DNA of 22,461 nt, taken from the NCBI GenBank assembly GCA_030624805.1, contig JAUXJL010000002.1, positions 1 to 22,461 of the forward strand, written 5' to 3'. The number at the start of each line of letters is the position of its first letter. The first letter of the stretch is position 1. Below are positions 14,931-22,302 of the stretch, piece after piece. The stretch comes from Acidimicrobiia bacterium (lineage in GTDB: Bacteria > Actinomycetota > Acidimicrobiia > Spongiisociales > SHLN01). Both the position numbers and the translations under genes were made by a program. The notes beneath the pieces were generated by a model. That model worked only from the letters and a program-made list of their open reading frames with translations. It made no database searches and was not told the DNA's origin.

Positions 14931-17351
14931 GTGTCTATTTCTGAAAGCCAGGCCACCGTCAGCGGCAAGGTCGGAAACTCTGAGGTCACTTTCTCGGCCG
15001 GCCAGCTCGCATTACAAGCCGACGGGGCCGTAACTGTGACCATCGGCGAAACCGAAGTACTCGTGACTGCCGTTGCGTCGCGCAAACTGAGGGAAGGAGT
15101 CGACTTCTTCCCCCTCACGGTTGACTGTGAAGAGCGGATGTATGCGGTGGGCCGTATCCCTGGATCGTTCTTCAGACGGGAGGGTCGCGCTACCGAGCGC
15201 GCCATCCTCACATGCCGCCTCATCGACCGGCCCCTTCGCCCCTCATTTCGAGAGGGCTTTCGGTCCGAGACCCACATCATCGCCACCATCTTGCAGGTCG
15301 ACCACGAGCACCCCTACGACGTTGCTGCCCTCAATGGGGCGTCGGCGGCGTTGACGATGAGCCCCATCCCGTTTGAGGGCCCCATTGCCGGTGTTCGGTT
15401 AGGGCTCAAGGATGGCGAATGGATCGCCATGCCGACTTATACCGATATGGACGGCGCCGTCTTTGATCTGACGGTGGCCGGCAAGCGCAATGAGGCCGGA
15501 GGCATCGACGTTGTCATGGTGGAGGCCGGAGCGACCGAAGATGCCCTCCGTCTTGTTGAGTCCGGTGCGCCTCCGAGCGACGAGGCCACTGTGGCCCGCG
15601 GCCTCGAGGAAGCCAAGGCCTATATCGGACAGCTCATCGATCTGCAGCTCGAGCTGGCCCGAAACTTCGATCCCGACGAGGTCGAGTGGCCGGTCGTGAC
15701 CGAATACACAACCGAGGTGTTCGACCAGGTGGCCGGTGCCATCGGCGAGCGCGCCGACGACGTCATCACGATTGCCGACAAGCAGGCAAGGGGTTTGGCT
15801 CAGAGCGAACTAGGAGAGGCCATCGAAGCCGAGCTCATCAACGAGGATACTGATCCCGCCGAGGCGTCGATGGTGAAGAAGGCCTTCCGTTCGGTCATGA
15901 AGCAGAAGATGCGCCAGCGGGTAGTAACCGAGGGGGTTCGTCTCGACGGACGGGCGCCTGCGGACATCCGAGCTCTCGAAGCTGAGGTCGGAGTGCTTGA
16001 CCGCACGCATGGCTCGGGCATCTTCAAGCGGGGCGAGACCCAGGTGCTCAATGTCACAACGCTCGGCATGCTTCGCATGGAGCAGATGCTCGACACCATC
16101 GCGTTGGAAGAGTCCAAGCGATACATGCACCACTACAACTTCCCTCCTTACTCCACCGGCGAGACGGGCTTCATGCGCGGACCAAAGCGGCGCGAGATCG
16201 GCCACGGTGCGTTGGCGGAGAAGGCTCTGCTCCCGTCCATCCCAACCGCCGATGATTTCCCATATGCATTCCGGCTCGTTTCAGAAGTTCTGGCTTCGAA
16301 CGGTTCGAGCTCAATGGCGTCGGTGTGTGGTTCGAGCCTCTCGCTCATGGACGCCGGGGTGCCGATCGTGGCCCCCGTGGCCGGCATCGCCATGGGCCTT
16401 ATCGCTCATGACGACGGCTTCGTCACCCTTACCGACATTCTTGGTGCAGAGGATGCACTCGGAGACATGGACTTCAAGGTTGCGGGCACGGCCGACGTCA
16501 TAACGGCGCTCCAGATGGATACGAAGATCGAAGGGTTGCCGGCCGACGTGCTGTCAAATGCGCTCGATCAAGCAAAGGACGCTCGCCTCAAGGTGCTGGC
16601 TGCCATGGAGGAGGCCATTTCCGCTCCGCGGAGCGAGTTGCGGCCCTACACGCCACGAATCGAGGCGGTCGAGATCCCCCGGGACAAGATCGGAGAGGTC
16701 ATCGGGCCGAAGGGCAAGATGATTCGCGAGATCGAGGAGGAAACAGGCGCAACACTCGACATCGACGACGACGGCACAGTGCGAGTGGGCGCGGCCGACC
16801 AGGAGTCCATGGAAGCTGCCAAAGAGAAGGTTTTGCTCATCGCGTTCCCGCCGGAGGCCGAGCTTGGCACCGAGTACGAGGGGGAAGTAGTCAACATCAC
16901 CAAGTTCGGTGCTTTCATCAACATCCTCCCAGGTCGTGATGGGTTGCTCCACATCTCCAAGATTGGCGGTAACCGCCGAATCGACAACGTCGAAGATGAG
17001 CTGAGCCTCGGCGACAAGATCAAGGTTGTGGTTGGTGAGATAGATCGGAACGGCAAGGTCAGCCTCGACCTGGCCGGACAGCCGGCCTCAGACGGAGGCG
17101 GCAGCGACGATGGCGGCCGCCCGCGTGGTCGAGATGATCGCGGCGACCGGGACCGCGGCGACCGGGACCGCGGCGACCGCGGGGGACGCGATCGGGATCG
17201 AGGCGAGCGGTCGAGCCGTGACGGCGAAGACAGTCGGAGACGGCGTCGCCCCCGCGAAGATCAGGCGGCCGACAATCGGAGCGATTCGGGCTCGACCCGC
17301 CGCCGGGCTGCCAGTTTCGAAGACGAGTTCGAGAAGGGCCTCGACGGCTAG
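14931..17351 (+). CDS. pnp: Polyribonucleotide nucleotidyltransferase (PNPase)
   Basis: PNPase is the trimeric phosphorolytic 3'-5' exoribonuclease of RNA decay. The 806-residue product has RNase PH domain 1 (REGRATERAILTCRLIDRPL, about 82-101), a helical linker, and RNase PH domain 2. Domain 2 carries FKRGETQVLNVTTLG, NGSSSMASVCGSS, and the aspartates of DMDFKVAGTAD, with D514 in that motif. A KH domain (GPKGK, 592-596) and an S1 domain (about 645-718, KFGAFINILPGRDGLLHISK) follow. An unusually long charged tail, about 720-806, carries three DRGDR repeats. The GTG at 14931 has AAGGAG six bases upstream. Length exceeds the common 700-740 because of the tail. Confidence 0.97.
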   Translation: MSISESQATVSGKVGNSEVTFSAGQLALQADGAVTVTIGETEVLVTAVASRKLREGVDFFPLTVDCEERMYAVGRIPGSFFRREGRATERAILTCRLIDRPLRPSFREGFRSETHIIATILQVDHEHPYDVAALNGASAALTMSPIPFEGPIAGVRLGLKDGEWIAMPTYTDMDGAVFDLTVAGKRNEAGGIDVVMVEAGATEDALRLVESGAPPSDEATVARGLEEAKAYIGQLIDLQLELARNFDPDEVEWPVVTEYTTEVFDQVAGAIGERADDVITIADKQARGLAQSELGEAIEAELINEDTDPAEASMVKKAFRSVMKQKMRQRVVTEGVRLDGRAPADIRALEAEVGVLDRTHGSGIFKRGETQVLNVTTLGMLRMEQMLDTIALEESKRYMHHYNFPPYSTGETGFMRGPKRREIGHGALAEKALLPSIPTADDFPYAFRLVSEVLASNGSSSMASVCGSSLSLMDAGVPIVAPVAGIAMGLIAHDDGFVTLTDILGAEDALGDMDFKVAGTADVITALQMDTKIEGLPADVLSNALDQAKDARLKVLAAMEEAISAPRSELRPYTPRIEAVEIPRDKIGEVIGPKGKMIREIEEETGATLDIDDDGTVRVGAADQESMEAAKEKVLLIAFPPEAELGTEYEGEVVNITKFGAFINILPGRDGLLHISKIGGNRRIDNVEDELSLGDKIKVVVGEIDRNGKVSLDLAGQPASDGGGSDDGGRPRGRDDRGDRDRGDRDRGDRGGRDRDRGERSSRDGEDSRRRRRPREDQAADNRSDSGSTRRRAASFEDEFEKGLDG
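17136..17180 (+). repeat. Three 15-bp repeats encoding DRGDR in the PNPase tail
   Basis: Units begin at 17136, 17151 and 17166, each reading GA(T/C)CGCGGCGACCG(G/C), in frame as Asp-Arg-Gly-Asp-Arg. They lie in an RG/RD-rich, probably disordered tail that could add nonspecific RNA contacts. Confidence 0.85.
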
Positions 17352-17366
17352 TGGCACACCACTAGC
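17347..17366. terminator. Hairpin at the convergent ends of pnp and the SGNH gene
   Basis: GCTAGTGG, loop CACA, CCACTAGC: a perfect 8-bp stem that includes the pnp stop codon. An overlapping second hairpin (AGCTAGCCC, loop TGAA, GGGC then TAGCT, 17364-17388) covers the minus-strand gene's stop. Neither is followed by a run of T on either strand, so a bidirectional terminator is plausible but not shown. Confidence 0.45.
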
Positions 17367-18427
17367 TAGCCCTGAAGGGCGACTAGCTCCTCAGCCAGCA
17401 TTCGGTTGAGGAGGTCGATACCGGCCGAGTTCACGTGCAGGAAGTCGTAGAACTCGGCAGTCGTCCACGGATAATCGGTCAGGTCGATGTACGCCAATCC
17501 CTGAGCATTGGTAAAGGTGTCTACAACCGCCCGGTAGTCGTCGTAGTCGGCGGCTCCGTTCGGGTGAAGATCAAGGTAGTCCTCGGCGACGTATGGCATC
17601 TCGACCACGATCACGATGATGCCTTCCTCCTCGAGCGAGGCTACGAGGTCGGTGATCGATTCCAACTCGATGCCACCCAAGCTGTAGTCGTTGAGCGCTC
17701 GCTCGCGGGTGCGGGTGATGTCTATTGCACGAGGCTCGTATTCCTCACCTGGAAGCACGAACTCTCCGGTGTTGGGCCCCGCCGGGTTGTACTGGAGGAC
17801 GAGCGATGCCGGCTCGCGGAGGAACGGACTGATTCGAACCAGCGCCGAGAGACTCGACAACACACTCTGAGTCTTCTGGCCGCTTGTCTCCTCACCAAGA
17901 AATCGCGCTCGGCCGCGGGACGTCAGGTAGTTGTCGAACACTTCGGCATTGGAGCTACTGGCGTCGTTGAGATCCCGGCTCGTGAGCCCAATGACAACCA
18001 CCTTCGGGGCCACGAGCGGGACGACAACATTGAGTGCCCAATCCTCGGTTAGCCGCATCGATGAGCCGTCGAGCGCGGCGTTGTAGAAGGTGCCTAGACC
18101 GCTGAGAGCCTCGAGATCATCGGTGTGGAAGCCAGAATTCACCGAAGAGTTCCCAATCAGTACGACGTCGGCCGTCTGACCTGCGGCAAACATCGCTTCC
18201 ATCTGGTCTACCTTGCGATCGGTTTGGGGGAAGTTCCAGTCGGGATTCGGGAGCCCACTCGAAAGGACCCTGGCGACTAGCTCGGCCACAAGCACAACCG
18301 CCAGGACAATCACGGTTGTTTTGATGCTTCGACCGCGCAGCGAGAACCTGGGGGCCTGGGCGCCGGCCGTTTCGGCGGCTGTCAGGTCGGGCTCGGGTGT
18401 GGGGGTGGTGGTAGGGATCGCGCTCAT
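17366..18427 (-). CDS. Membrane-anchored SGNH-like protein, AlgJ/AlgX/DltD-type partner of an MBOAT acyltransferase
   Basis: A 353-residue protein: a Pro/Thr-rich cytoplasmic start, one membrane helix (about 36-56), then an extracytoplasmic domain. SGNH-hydrolase features are VVLIGNSSVNSGF with the candidate nucleophile Ser94, a conserved-looking GLTSRDLND, and DFLHVN near the C-terminus with D328 and H331 in the Asp-x-x-His arrangement. The ATG at 18427 is seven bases after the MBOAT stop; a longer start at 18472 would overlap that gene and is less likely. Known pairs of this kind transfer acetyl or alanyl groups to exported polysaccharides or teichoic acids. The substrate here cannot be told from sequence. 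Confidence 0.8.
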   Translation of the reverse strand: MSAIPTTTPTPEPDLTAAETAGAQAPRFSLRGRSIKTTVIVLAVVLVAELVARVLSSGLPNPDWNFPQTDRKVDQMEAMFAAGQTADVVLIGNSSVNSGFHTDDLEALSGLGTFYNAALDGSSMRLTEDWALNVVVPLVAPKVVVIGLTSRDLNDASSSNAEVFDNYLTSRGRARFLGEETSGQKTQSVLSSLSALVRISPFLREPASLVLQYNPAGPNTGEFVLPGEEYEPRAIDITRTRERALNDYSLGGIELESITDLVASLEEEGIIVIVVEMPYVAEDYLDLHPNGAADYDDYRAVVDTFTNAQGLAYIDLTDYPWTTAEFYDFLHVNSAGIDLLNRMLAEELVALQG

Positions 18428-18434
18428 AAGTATC

Positions 18435-19859
18435 TCAGAACTGGAAATAGATGAAGGGGGTTGTGCCTCCACCGGTGAAGACGATAATCCCGACGATCAT
18501 CACGCCGTATGCCAAACCGCGGCTTAGAGCCGGCCATTCCATTTGAGCGGTCTGCTTGCGACCTTGTCGTTGGGCGAAGTCGATGATGAAGCTGAACAAT
18601 CCGAGTGGGACTAGCAATACCAGCATGTCCCCGACCGCGACGAGGTCCGGCATTCCGCCCCGCAGCGTGACGATTCCGGTCAGGTAGTCCCACGCCTGGC
18701 TGAATGAGTCGGCCCGAAAGAAGATCCATGCCAGTGCCACCAGGTGGAAGGTGACTAAGGCCGGCACGATGTCGCCGGCAGTGAAGGGGTCGTCGGCCGC
18801 CTTCGGGCTCTTGTGGCGGAGCCTGCGATGGGCGGCCAGGTAGAGCCCGTGTAGGCCTCCCCACACAACGAACGTCCAGGCAGCCCCGTGCCATAGACCG
18901 CCGAGCAGCATGGTGATCATGAGGTTGCGGTAGGTGAAGAGCCGACTGCCACGGTTGCCGCCGATCGTGATGTAGAGATAGTCGCGAAGCCACGTTGAGA
19001 GCGATATATGCCAGGTCCGCCAAAAGTGGGTGATATTGCGCGAGAGGTAGGGCTGTCGGAAGTTCTCCATCAGCTCGATTCCCAGCAGACGGCTGGTACC
19101 GCGGGCAATGGCCGAGTACCCGGCGAAGTCCCCGTAGATCTGGAGGGAAAAAGCGTAGATGCCGAGGAGGAGCCGGAGCCAACCGCCCGAACCGGACCGC
19201 TCAAACGCTTCGTTCACCAACGGAGCGAGGCCGTCTGCGATGACAACCTTACGAAACAAGCCGAGCAGGATGAGGTAGAGACCCGACCGGATTTGTGGCT
19301 CGGATAGCCGGGTGCGGATTCGTTCGATCTGGGGGAGGAGCCGGCGGGCTCGTTCGATCGGTCCTGCCACCAGCTGTGGGAAATAGGCCACATATACCGC
19401 AAAGTTCAGCCAATTGGTGGTTGGCTCCATCTTCTTGCGATACACGTCGATCGTATAACCGAGCGTTTGGAATGTGTAGAAGGAGATACCAACCGGCAAA
19501 AGGATCGTGAGCGTGGGCAGGTTGGGCTGGAGCCCAACCGAATCGAGGGCGTTCGCCGTTGAGTCGATGAAGAAGTTGAAATACTTGAAGAACCCGAGGA
19601 TTCCGAGGTTGACGACGATGCTGACCATCATGAAGAGGCGCCGCTGTTTGGCCCCGGTCCGGCTTGCGATGGCCTGTGCGACGTAGAAGTCCGTGATCGT
19701 GGAAATGACGATCAGGCTGAGGAAGCGCCAGTCCCACCAGCCGTAGAAGATATACGAGGCGACGAGGAGCAAGACGTTTTGACGCTTGCGGAGCACAGTC
19801 CAATAGAGAATGAAAACGAGTGGCAGGAAGACTGCAAATTCGAACGAGTTGAAAACCAT
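18435..19859 (-). CDS. MBOAT-family membrane-bound O-acyltransferase (AlgI/DltB-like)
   Basis: A 474-residue polytopic membrane protein that opens with the family hallmark VFNSFEFAVFLPLVFILYW and SYIFYGWWDWRF. Diagnostic motifs follow: TLGYTIDVYR, LVAGPIERA, FWRTWHISLSTWLRDYLY with His284, and LLGGLWHGAAWTFVVWG with the catalytic His324. Proteins of this group pass acyl groups across the membrane to a periplasmic or surface partner, matching the SGNH gene directly downstream. The ATG at 19859 is unambiguous. A palindromic promoter 110 bp upstream, shared with imuA, could drive it. Confidence 0.93.
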   Translation of the reverse strand: MVFNSFEFAVFLPLVFILYWTVLRKRQNVLLLVASYIFYGWWDWRFLSLIVISTITDFYVAQAIASRTGAKQRRLFMMVSIVVNLGILGFFKYFNFFIDSTANALDSVGLQPNLPTLTILLPVGISFYTFQTLGYTIDVYRKKMEPTTNWLNFAVYVAYFPQLVAGPIERARRLLPQIERIRTRLSEPQIRSGLYLILLGLFRKVVIADGLAPLVNEAFERSGSGGWLRLLLGIYAFSLQIYGDFAGYSAIARGTSRLLGIELMENFRQPYLSRNITHFWRTWHISLSTWLRDYLYITIGGNRGSRLFTYRNLMITMLLGGLWHGAAWTFVVWGGLHGLYLAAHRRLRHKSPKAADDPFTAGDIVPALVTFHLVALAWIFFRADSFSQAWDYLTGIVTLRGGMPDLVAVGDMLVLLVPLGLFSFIIDFAQRQGRKQTAQMEWPALSRGLAYGVMIVGIIVFTGGGTTPFIYFQF

Positions 19860-19914
19860 CTAGATCCTGTCGCAACCCCTGCAGCCTTGTTCTTCCCCCA
19901 GCAAGCGATCAGTG

Positions 19915-19953
19915 TACTTCCTTTAGTGACGCCTTACTTCCTTTGGTGACGCC
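19915..19953. repeat. Two direct repeats with 20-bp spacing between the MBOAT gene and imuA
   Basis: TACTTCCTTTRGTGACGCC occurs at 19915-19933 and 19935-19953, differing at one base. The 20-bp period is close to two helical turns, so two protein dimers could bind the same face. The repeats lie upstream of the imuA -35, and would be inside the 5' untranslated region of the MBOAT gene if that starts from the shared palindrome. Confidence 0.8.
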
Positions 19954-19974
19954 GCGGACGCCACTTTCTGTGGT

Positions 19975-20004
19975 ATTGTAATCGAACGTATGTTCGGTTA
20001 CAAT
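19975..20004. promoter_or_regulatory. Palindromic SOS promoter of imuA-imuB, possibly bidirectional
   Basis: On the plus strand, TTGTAA (19976-19981) and TACAAT (19999-20004) are separated by 17 bp, a good sigma-70-type promoter with the LexA box in its spacer. The 30-bp segment is a palindrome except for one pair flanking the box (T19982 against G19997), so the minus strand also reads TTGTAA, 17 bp, TACAAT. Plus-strand transcription would start around 20010-20012, only three to five bases before the imuA ATG. The minus-strand start would be near 19968. Confidence 0.75.
19983..19996. promoter_or_regulatory. LexA box (SOS operator)
   Basis: CGAACGTATGTTCG is a perfect match to the CGAAC-N4-GTTCG operator of LexA in Gram-positive bacteria and actinobacteria, and the four-base centre GTAT is of the usual purine/pyrimidine kind. 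It sits between the -35 and -10 of the imuA promoter, where bound LexA would block polymerase. imuA-imuB is a well-known SOS operon in actinobacteria. Confidence 0.92.
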
Positions 20005-20014
20005 CAACTGTCCT

Positions 20015-20632
20015 ATGACTATTTCTGCCGTTTCCGAAGCCCCCCTCGTTCCGCGGTTGGAGCTGGAAGCGGGCAAGTTGGTCGGGCTGATTGGTGCGCC
20101 CGGGTTCGGGCTCACCAGGCTGGGGTTAGGCCTGCTTCGTGATCAGCCGGGGTGGGTGGCCTGCATCGATGTTAGAGGCTGGCTCAGCCCCGCCGCTTTT
20201 TGGGAGATGGGCGTTTCCACCGACCGGGTGGTAGTGGTCCGTTGCCCCGACTCTCATCGCTGGCCTCAAGTCACCGCAGCACTAGTTGAAGGCATGGGGG
20301 CGGTGTATGCCGAGGTGCCCTCGGGGGTGGCTGCCCCGATGTTGCGTCGTCTTGGTGCGCTCGCCCGGGCCCGGGCTACACCGGTTGTGTTGCGTCCGGT
20401 TGATGGCGACCTCCCCGCCGGGATCACCCATCTCCGTCTGGAGGCGCAAGAAGTTGCTTGGGAAGGAGCCGAACGGGGGAGAGGTCGTTTGAGAGGTCGG
20501 CGCTTCACTATGGCGGCCTCTGGCAAAGGGATGGGGGGTATAGATCAAATCATTGAGGTGAAGGACGATGGCGCGGACACTGTGCGTGTGGTTTCCGGAT
20601 TGGCCGTTGCGATGCCTAGACGCGCCGTCTGA
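20015..20632 (+). CDS. imuA: ImuA-type RecA-like mutasome protein
   Basis: ImuA (ImuA' in mycobacteria) works with ImuB and the DnaE2 polymerase in damage-induced translesion synthesis. The 205-residue product is a short RecA-fold protein. KLVGLIGAPGFGLTRLGLGL lies where Walker A is expected (about 28-47) but lacks the Lys of GKT/S, so ATP binding is doubtful. WVACIDVRGWLSP resembles the next RecA strand. The call rests on the RecA-like opening, the LexA-box promoter and the downstream imuB. There is no Shine-Dalgarno, and the ATG lies a few bases from the predicted transcription start, so translation is probably leaderless. The 3' end overlaps imuB by 65 bp. Confidence 0.8.
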   Translation: MTISAVSEAPLVPRLELEAGKLVGLIGAPGFGLTRLGLGLLRDQPGWVACIDVRGWLSPAAFWEMGVSTDRVVVVRCPDSHRWPQVTAALVEGMGAVYAEVPSGVAAPMLRRLGALARARATPVVLRPVDGDLPAGITHLRLEAQEVAWEGAERGRGRLRGRRFTMAASGKGMGGIDQIIEVKDDGADTVRVVSGLAVAMPRRAV

Positions 20633-22031
20633 TACGCCGTGTCAGGTGGTCGATGACGCTAATCGGGTAGTTGCAACCAACCGTCTGGCCGACAACGTAC
20701 AAGTCGGTATGTTGCGGCGGGAGGCCGAAGCGGTGTGCCCGGCCGTTGTCACCTATGCCCAGGATCGAGGGGCAGAGGCCGGGGCCTTTGAGCCGATCGC
20801 CGTTGCAATCGAAACCCTGGTTCCGCGCCTGGAGATGGTCCATCCCGGTCTCGTGTTCGTCCCCGTTGTTGGAGCCGTCCGTTACTACGGCGGAGAGGAA
20901 GCTCTTGTTGAGCGAGTACGGGAAGTTGTCGATGTTGTTGCCGGCCCCGGAGCAGCTATCGCGGTGGCCCAGGGCCCATTCGCGGCCCGCCAAGCGGCGG
21001 TTCTTGCTCGTGACTTGCAGGAACCGTTCATCGTCACGAACGAGGCAGAGTTCCTGGCTTCGCTTGACGTCGCCGCCATAGGGAGCGAAGAGCTGGCTGC
21101 GACCTTCCGCTGGCTGGGTATCACCACACTTGGCGAGTTGGCCAGCCTTCCCCGTGCTGCGGTGGCTTCGCGGTTTGGGACGCTTGGCCTGGAGGCTCAC
21201 CGGTATGCCTCCGGTGAGGATCGCACCACTCAGCCCCGAGACGTACCAGAAGACCGTGCCATTGAGGAAAAATACGAAGAGCCGCTTGTCAATCTCGAGC
21301 AAGCCGGATTCGCGGCTCGTACCGTGGCGTATCGTCTCGCAGAGGGGCTGAGAGCGGACGGGGTGGCCCCACATCGGGTTGAAATTGAGGCGGAGTCGGT
21401 GGCCGGTAGCGTGCTGAGCCGGGTTTGGCGCAGTGCCGACCCGTTTGATGAGGCCACCCTGGCCGAGCGGATTCGCTGGCAGCTGCGGGCCTGGGTGGAG
21501 TCGGGGGGCATCCCTGGCGGGTTGAGAAGGCTGCGCGTGACACCCGCCGATATGTCGGGTGAGGGTCGCCAGCTTGGTTTGGCAGAAGACCCGGCAAGTG
21601 AGGCGGAAGCTACTCGGGCCCTCATCCGGGCGCAGGCTCTCGTAGGGCCTGATGCGGTCCTGCAAGCTCGGCAACAGGGGGGTCGGGATCCCGGCGAACA
21701 GGTCCAGTGGTTTCGATGGGGCGAGGCGGCTCCTGCTCCCACCCGAGACCCATCGGCTCCCTGGCCGGGGCGTCTCCCTGCCCCAACTCCTTCTCTGGTG
21801 CCACCCCGGCCACGCCCGCTGGCAGTGGAGTGGGAGGCCGGCCTGCCCACGCGGGTACGGCTCCGCAGCCGATGGGAACCGGTCCTGTCCTGGGCGGGGC
21901 CATGGCGGCGTATGGGGCGGTGGTGGGAAGGGGAACCCGCCTCGGATCGTTATCAACTCGTCACCTCGGCTGGAGCTTTCCTATGTGAGGTTCGAGAAGG
22001 CGAGTCGTACCTCGTGGGCATCTACGACTAA
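20568..22031 (+). CDS. imuB: ImuB, catalytically inactive Y-family DNA polymerase homologue
   Basis: ImuB is the hub of the SOS mutasome, binding the beta clamp, ImuA and DnaE2. The 487-residue product has a Y-family layout. It opens RTLCVWFPDWPLRCLDA, where active polymerases have the metal-binding Asp of the VDMDAF type. VFVPVVGAVRYYGG replaces the catalytic Ser-x-Asp-Glu motif. A thumb-like helix-hairpin-helix, FRWLGITTLGELASLPRAAV, follows. QLGLA at 335-339 matches the position and style of the clamp-binding motif of mycobacterial ImuB. A Pro-rich linker and a conserved C-terminal domain end in SDRYQLVTSAGAFLCEV and YLVGIYD. The ATG at 20568 is preceded by GAGGTGAAGGA. dnaE2 is not in the window. 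Confidence 0.9.
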   Translation: MARTLCVWFPDWPLRCLDAPSDTPCQVVDDANRVVATNRLADNVQVGMLRREAEAVCPAVVTYAQDRGAEAGAFEPIAVAIETLVPRLEMVHPGLVFVPVVGAVRYYGGEEALVERVREVVDVVAGPGAAIAVAQGPFAARQAAVLARDLQEPFIVTNEAEFLASLDVAAIGSEELAATFRWLGITTLGELASLPRAAVASRFGTLGLEAHRYASGEDRTTQPRDVPEDRAIEEKYEEPLVNLEQAGFAARTVAYRLAEGLRADGVAPHRVEIEAESVAGSVLSRVWRSADPFDEATLAERIRWQLRAWVESGGIPGGLRRLRVTPADMSGEGRQLGLAEDPASEAEATRALIRAQALVGPDAVLQARQQGGRDPGEQVQWFRWGEAAPAPTRDPSAPWPGRLPAPTPSLVPPRPRPLAVEWEAGLPTRVRLRSRWEPVLSWAGPWRRMGRWWEGEPASDRYQLVTSAGAFLCEVREGESYLVGIYD

Positions 22032-22111
22032 CGACCGGCCGCGTCCGACGGAGCTCGAATGCCAGCGGTCGAAAATCGAGACGAGTCCCAAAATGCGGCT
22101 CGGCCGGTCTG

Positions 22112-22302
22112 GTGAATGCTCCCACCCTCGTCGTGGAATACCCATTTCAGGTGCGGCTCTGGCAGCAACTCGTTCTTGCCGGCCGGCCGCTCGCCGGTTC
22201 GAGGCGGCGTTTGATGGGTACCAGCGTTGGATTTCGGACTCCGGGTTGGAGCTGGAGGCCGACTTCGTAGCTTCCCGGGGCCGCTCAGGCCTCCGCCACT
22301 AG
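22112..22302 (+). pseudogene. Possible short frameshifted ORF downstream of imuB
   Basis: From the GTG at 22112 the frame reads MNAPTLVVEYPFQVRLWQQL and on to AGRPLAG (29 codons). Near 22198 a shift to the -1 frame continues FEAAFDGYQRWISDSGLELE to a TAG at 22300. Hand-counted third-position GC is about 70 percent in the first part and 79 percent in the second, against about 47 percent for the second frame upstream of the junction. This suggests one gene of about 63 codons broken by a one-base loss. I do not recognise the family. Sequencing error, real decay or chance are all possible. Confidence 0.35.

Noticed and set aside
20616..21956. A 446-codon open frame antisense to imuB
   Set aside because: Its product is Pro/Arg/Ser-rich with no motifs, and it lies wholly over the well-supported imuB. 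Long antisense frames are expected in GC-rich genes.
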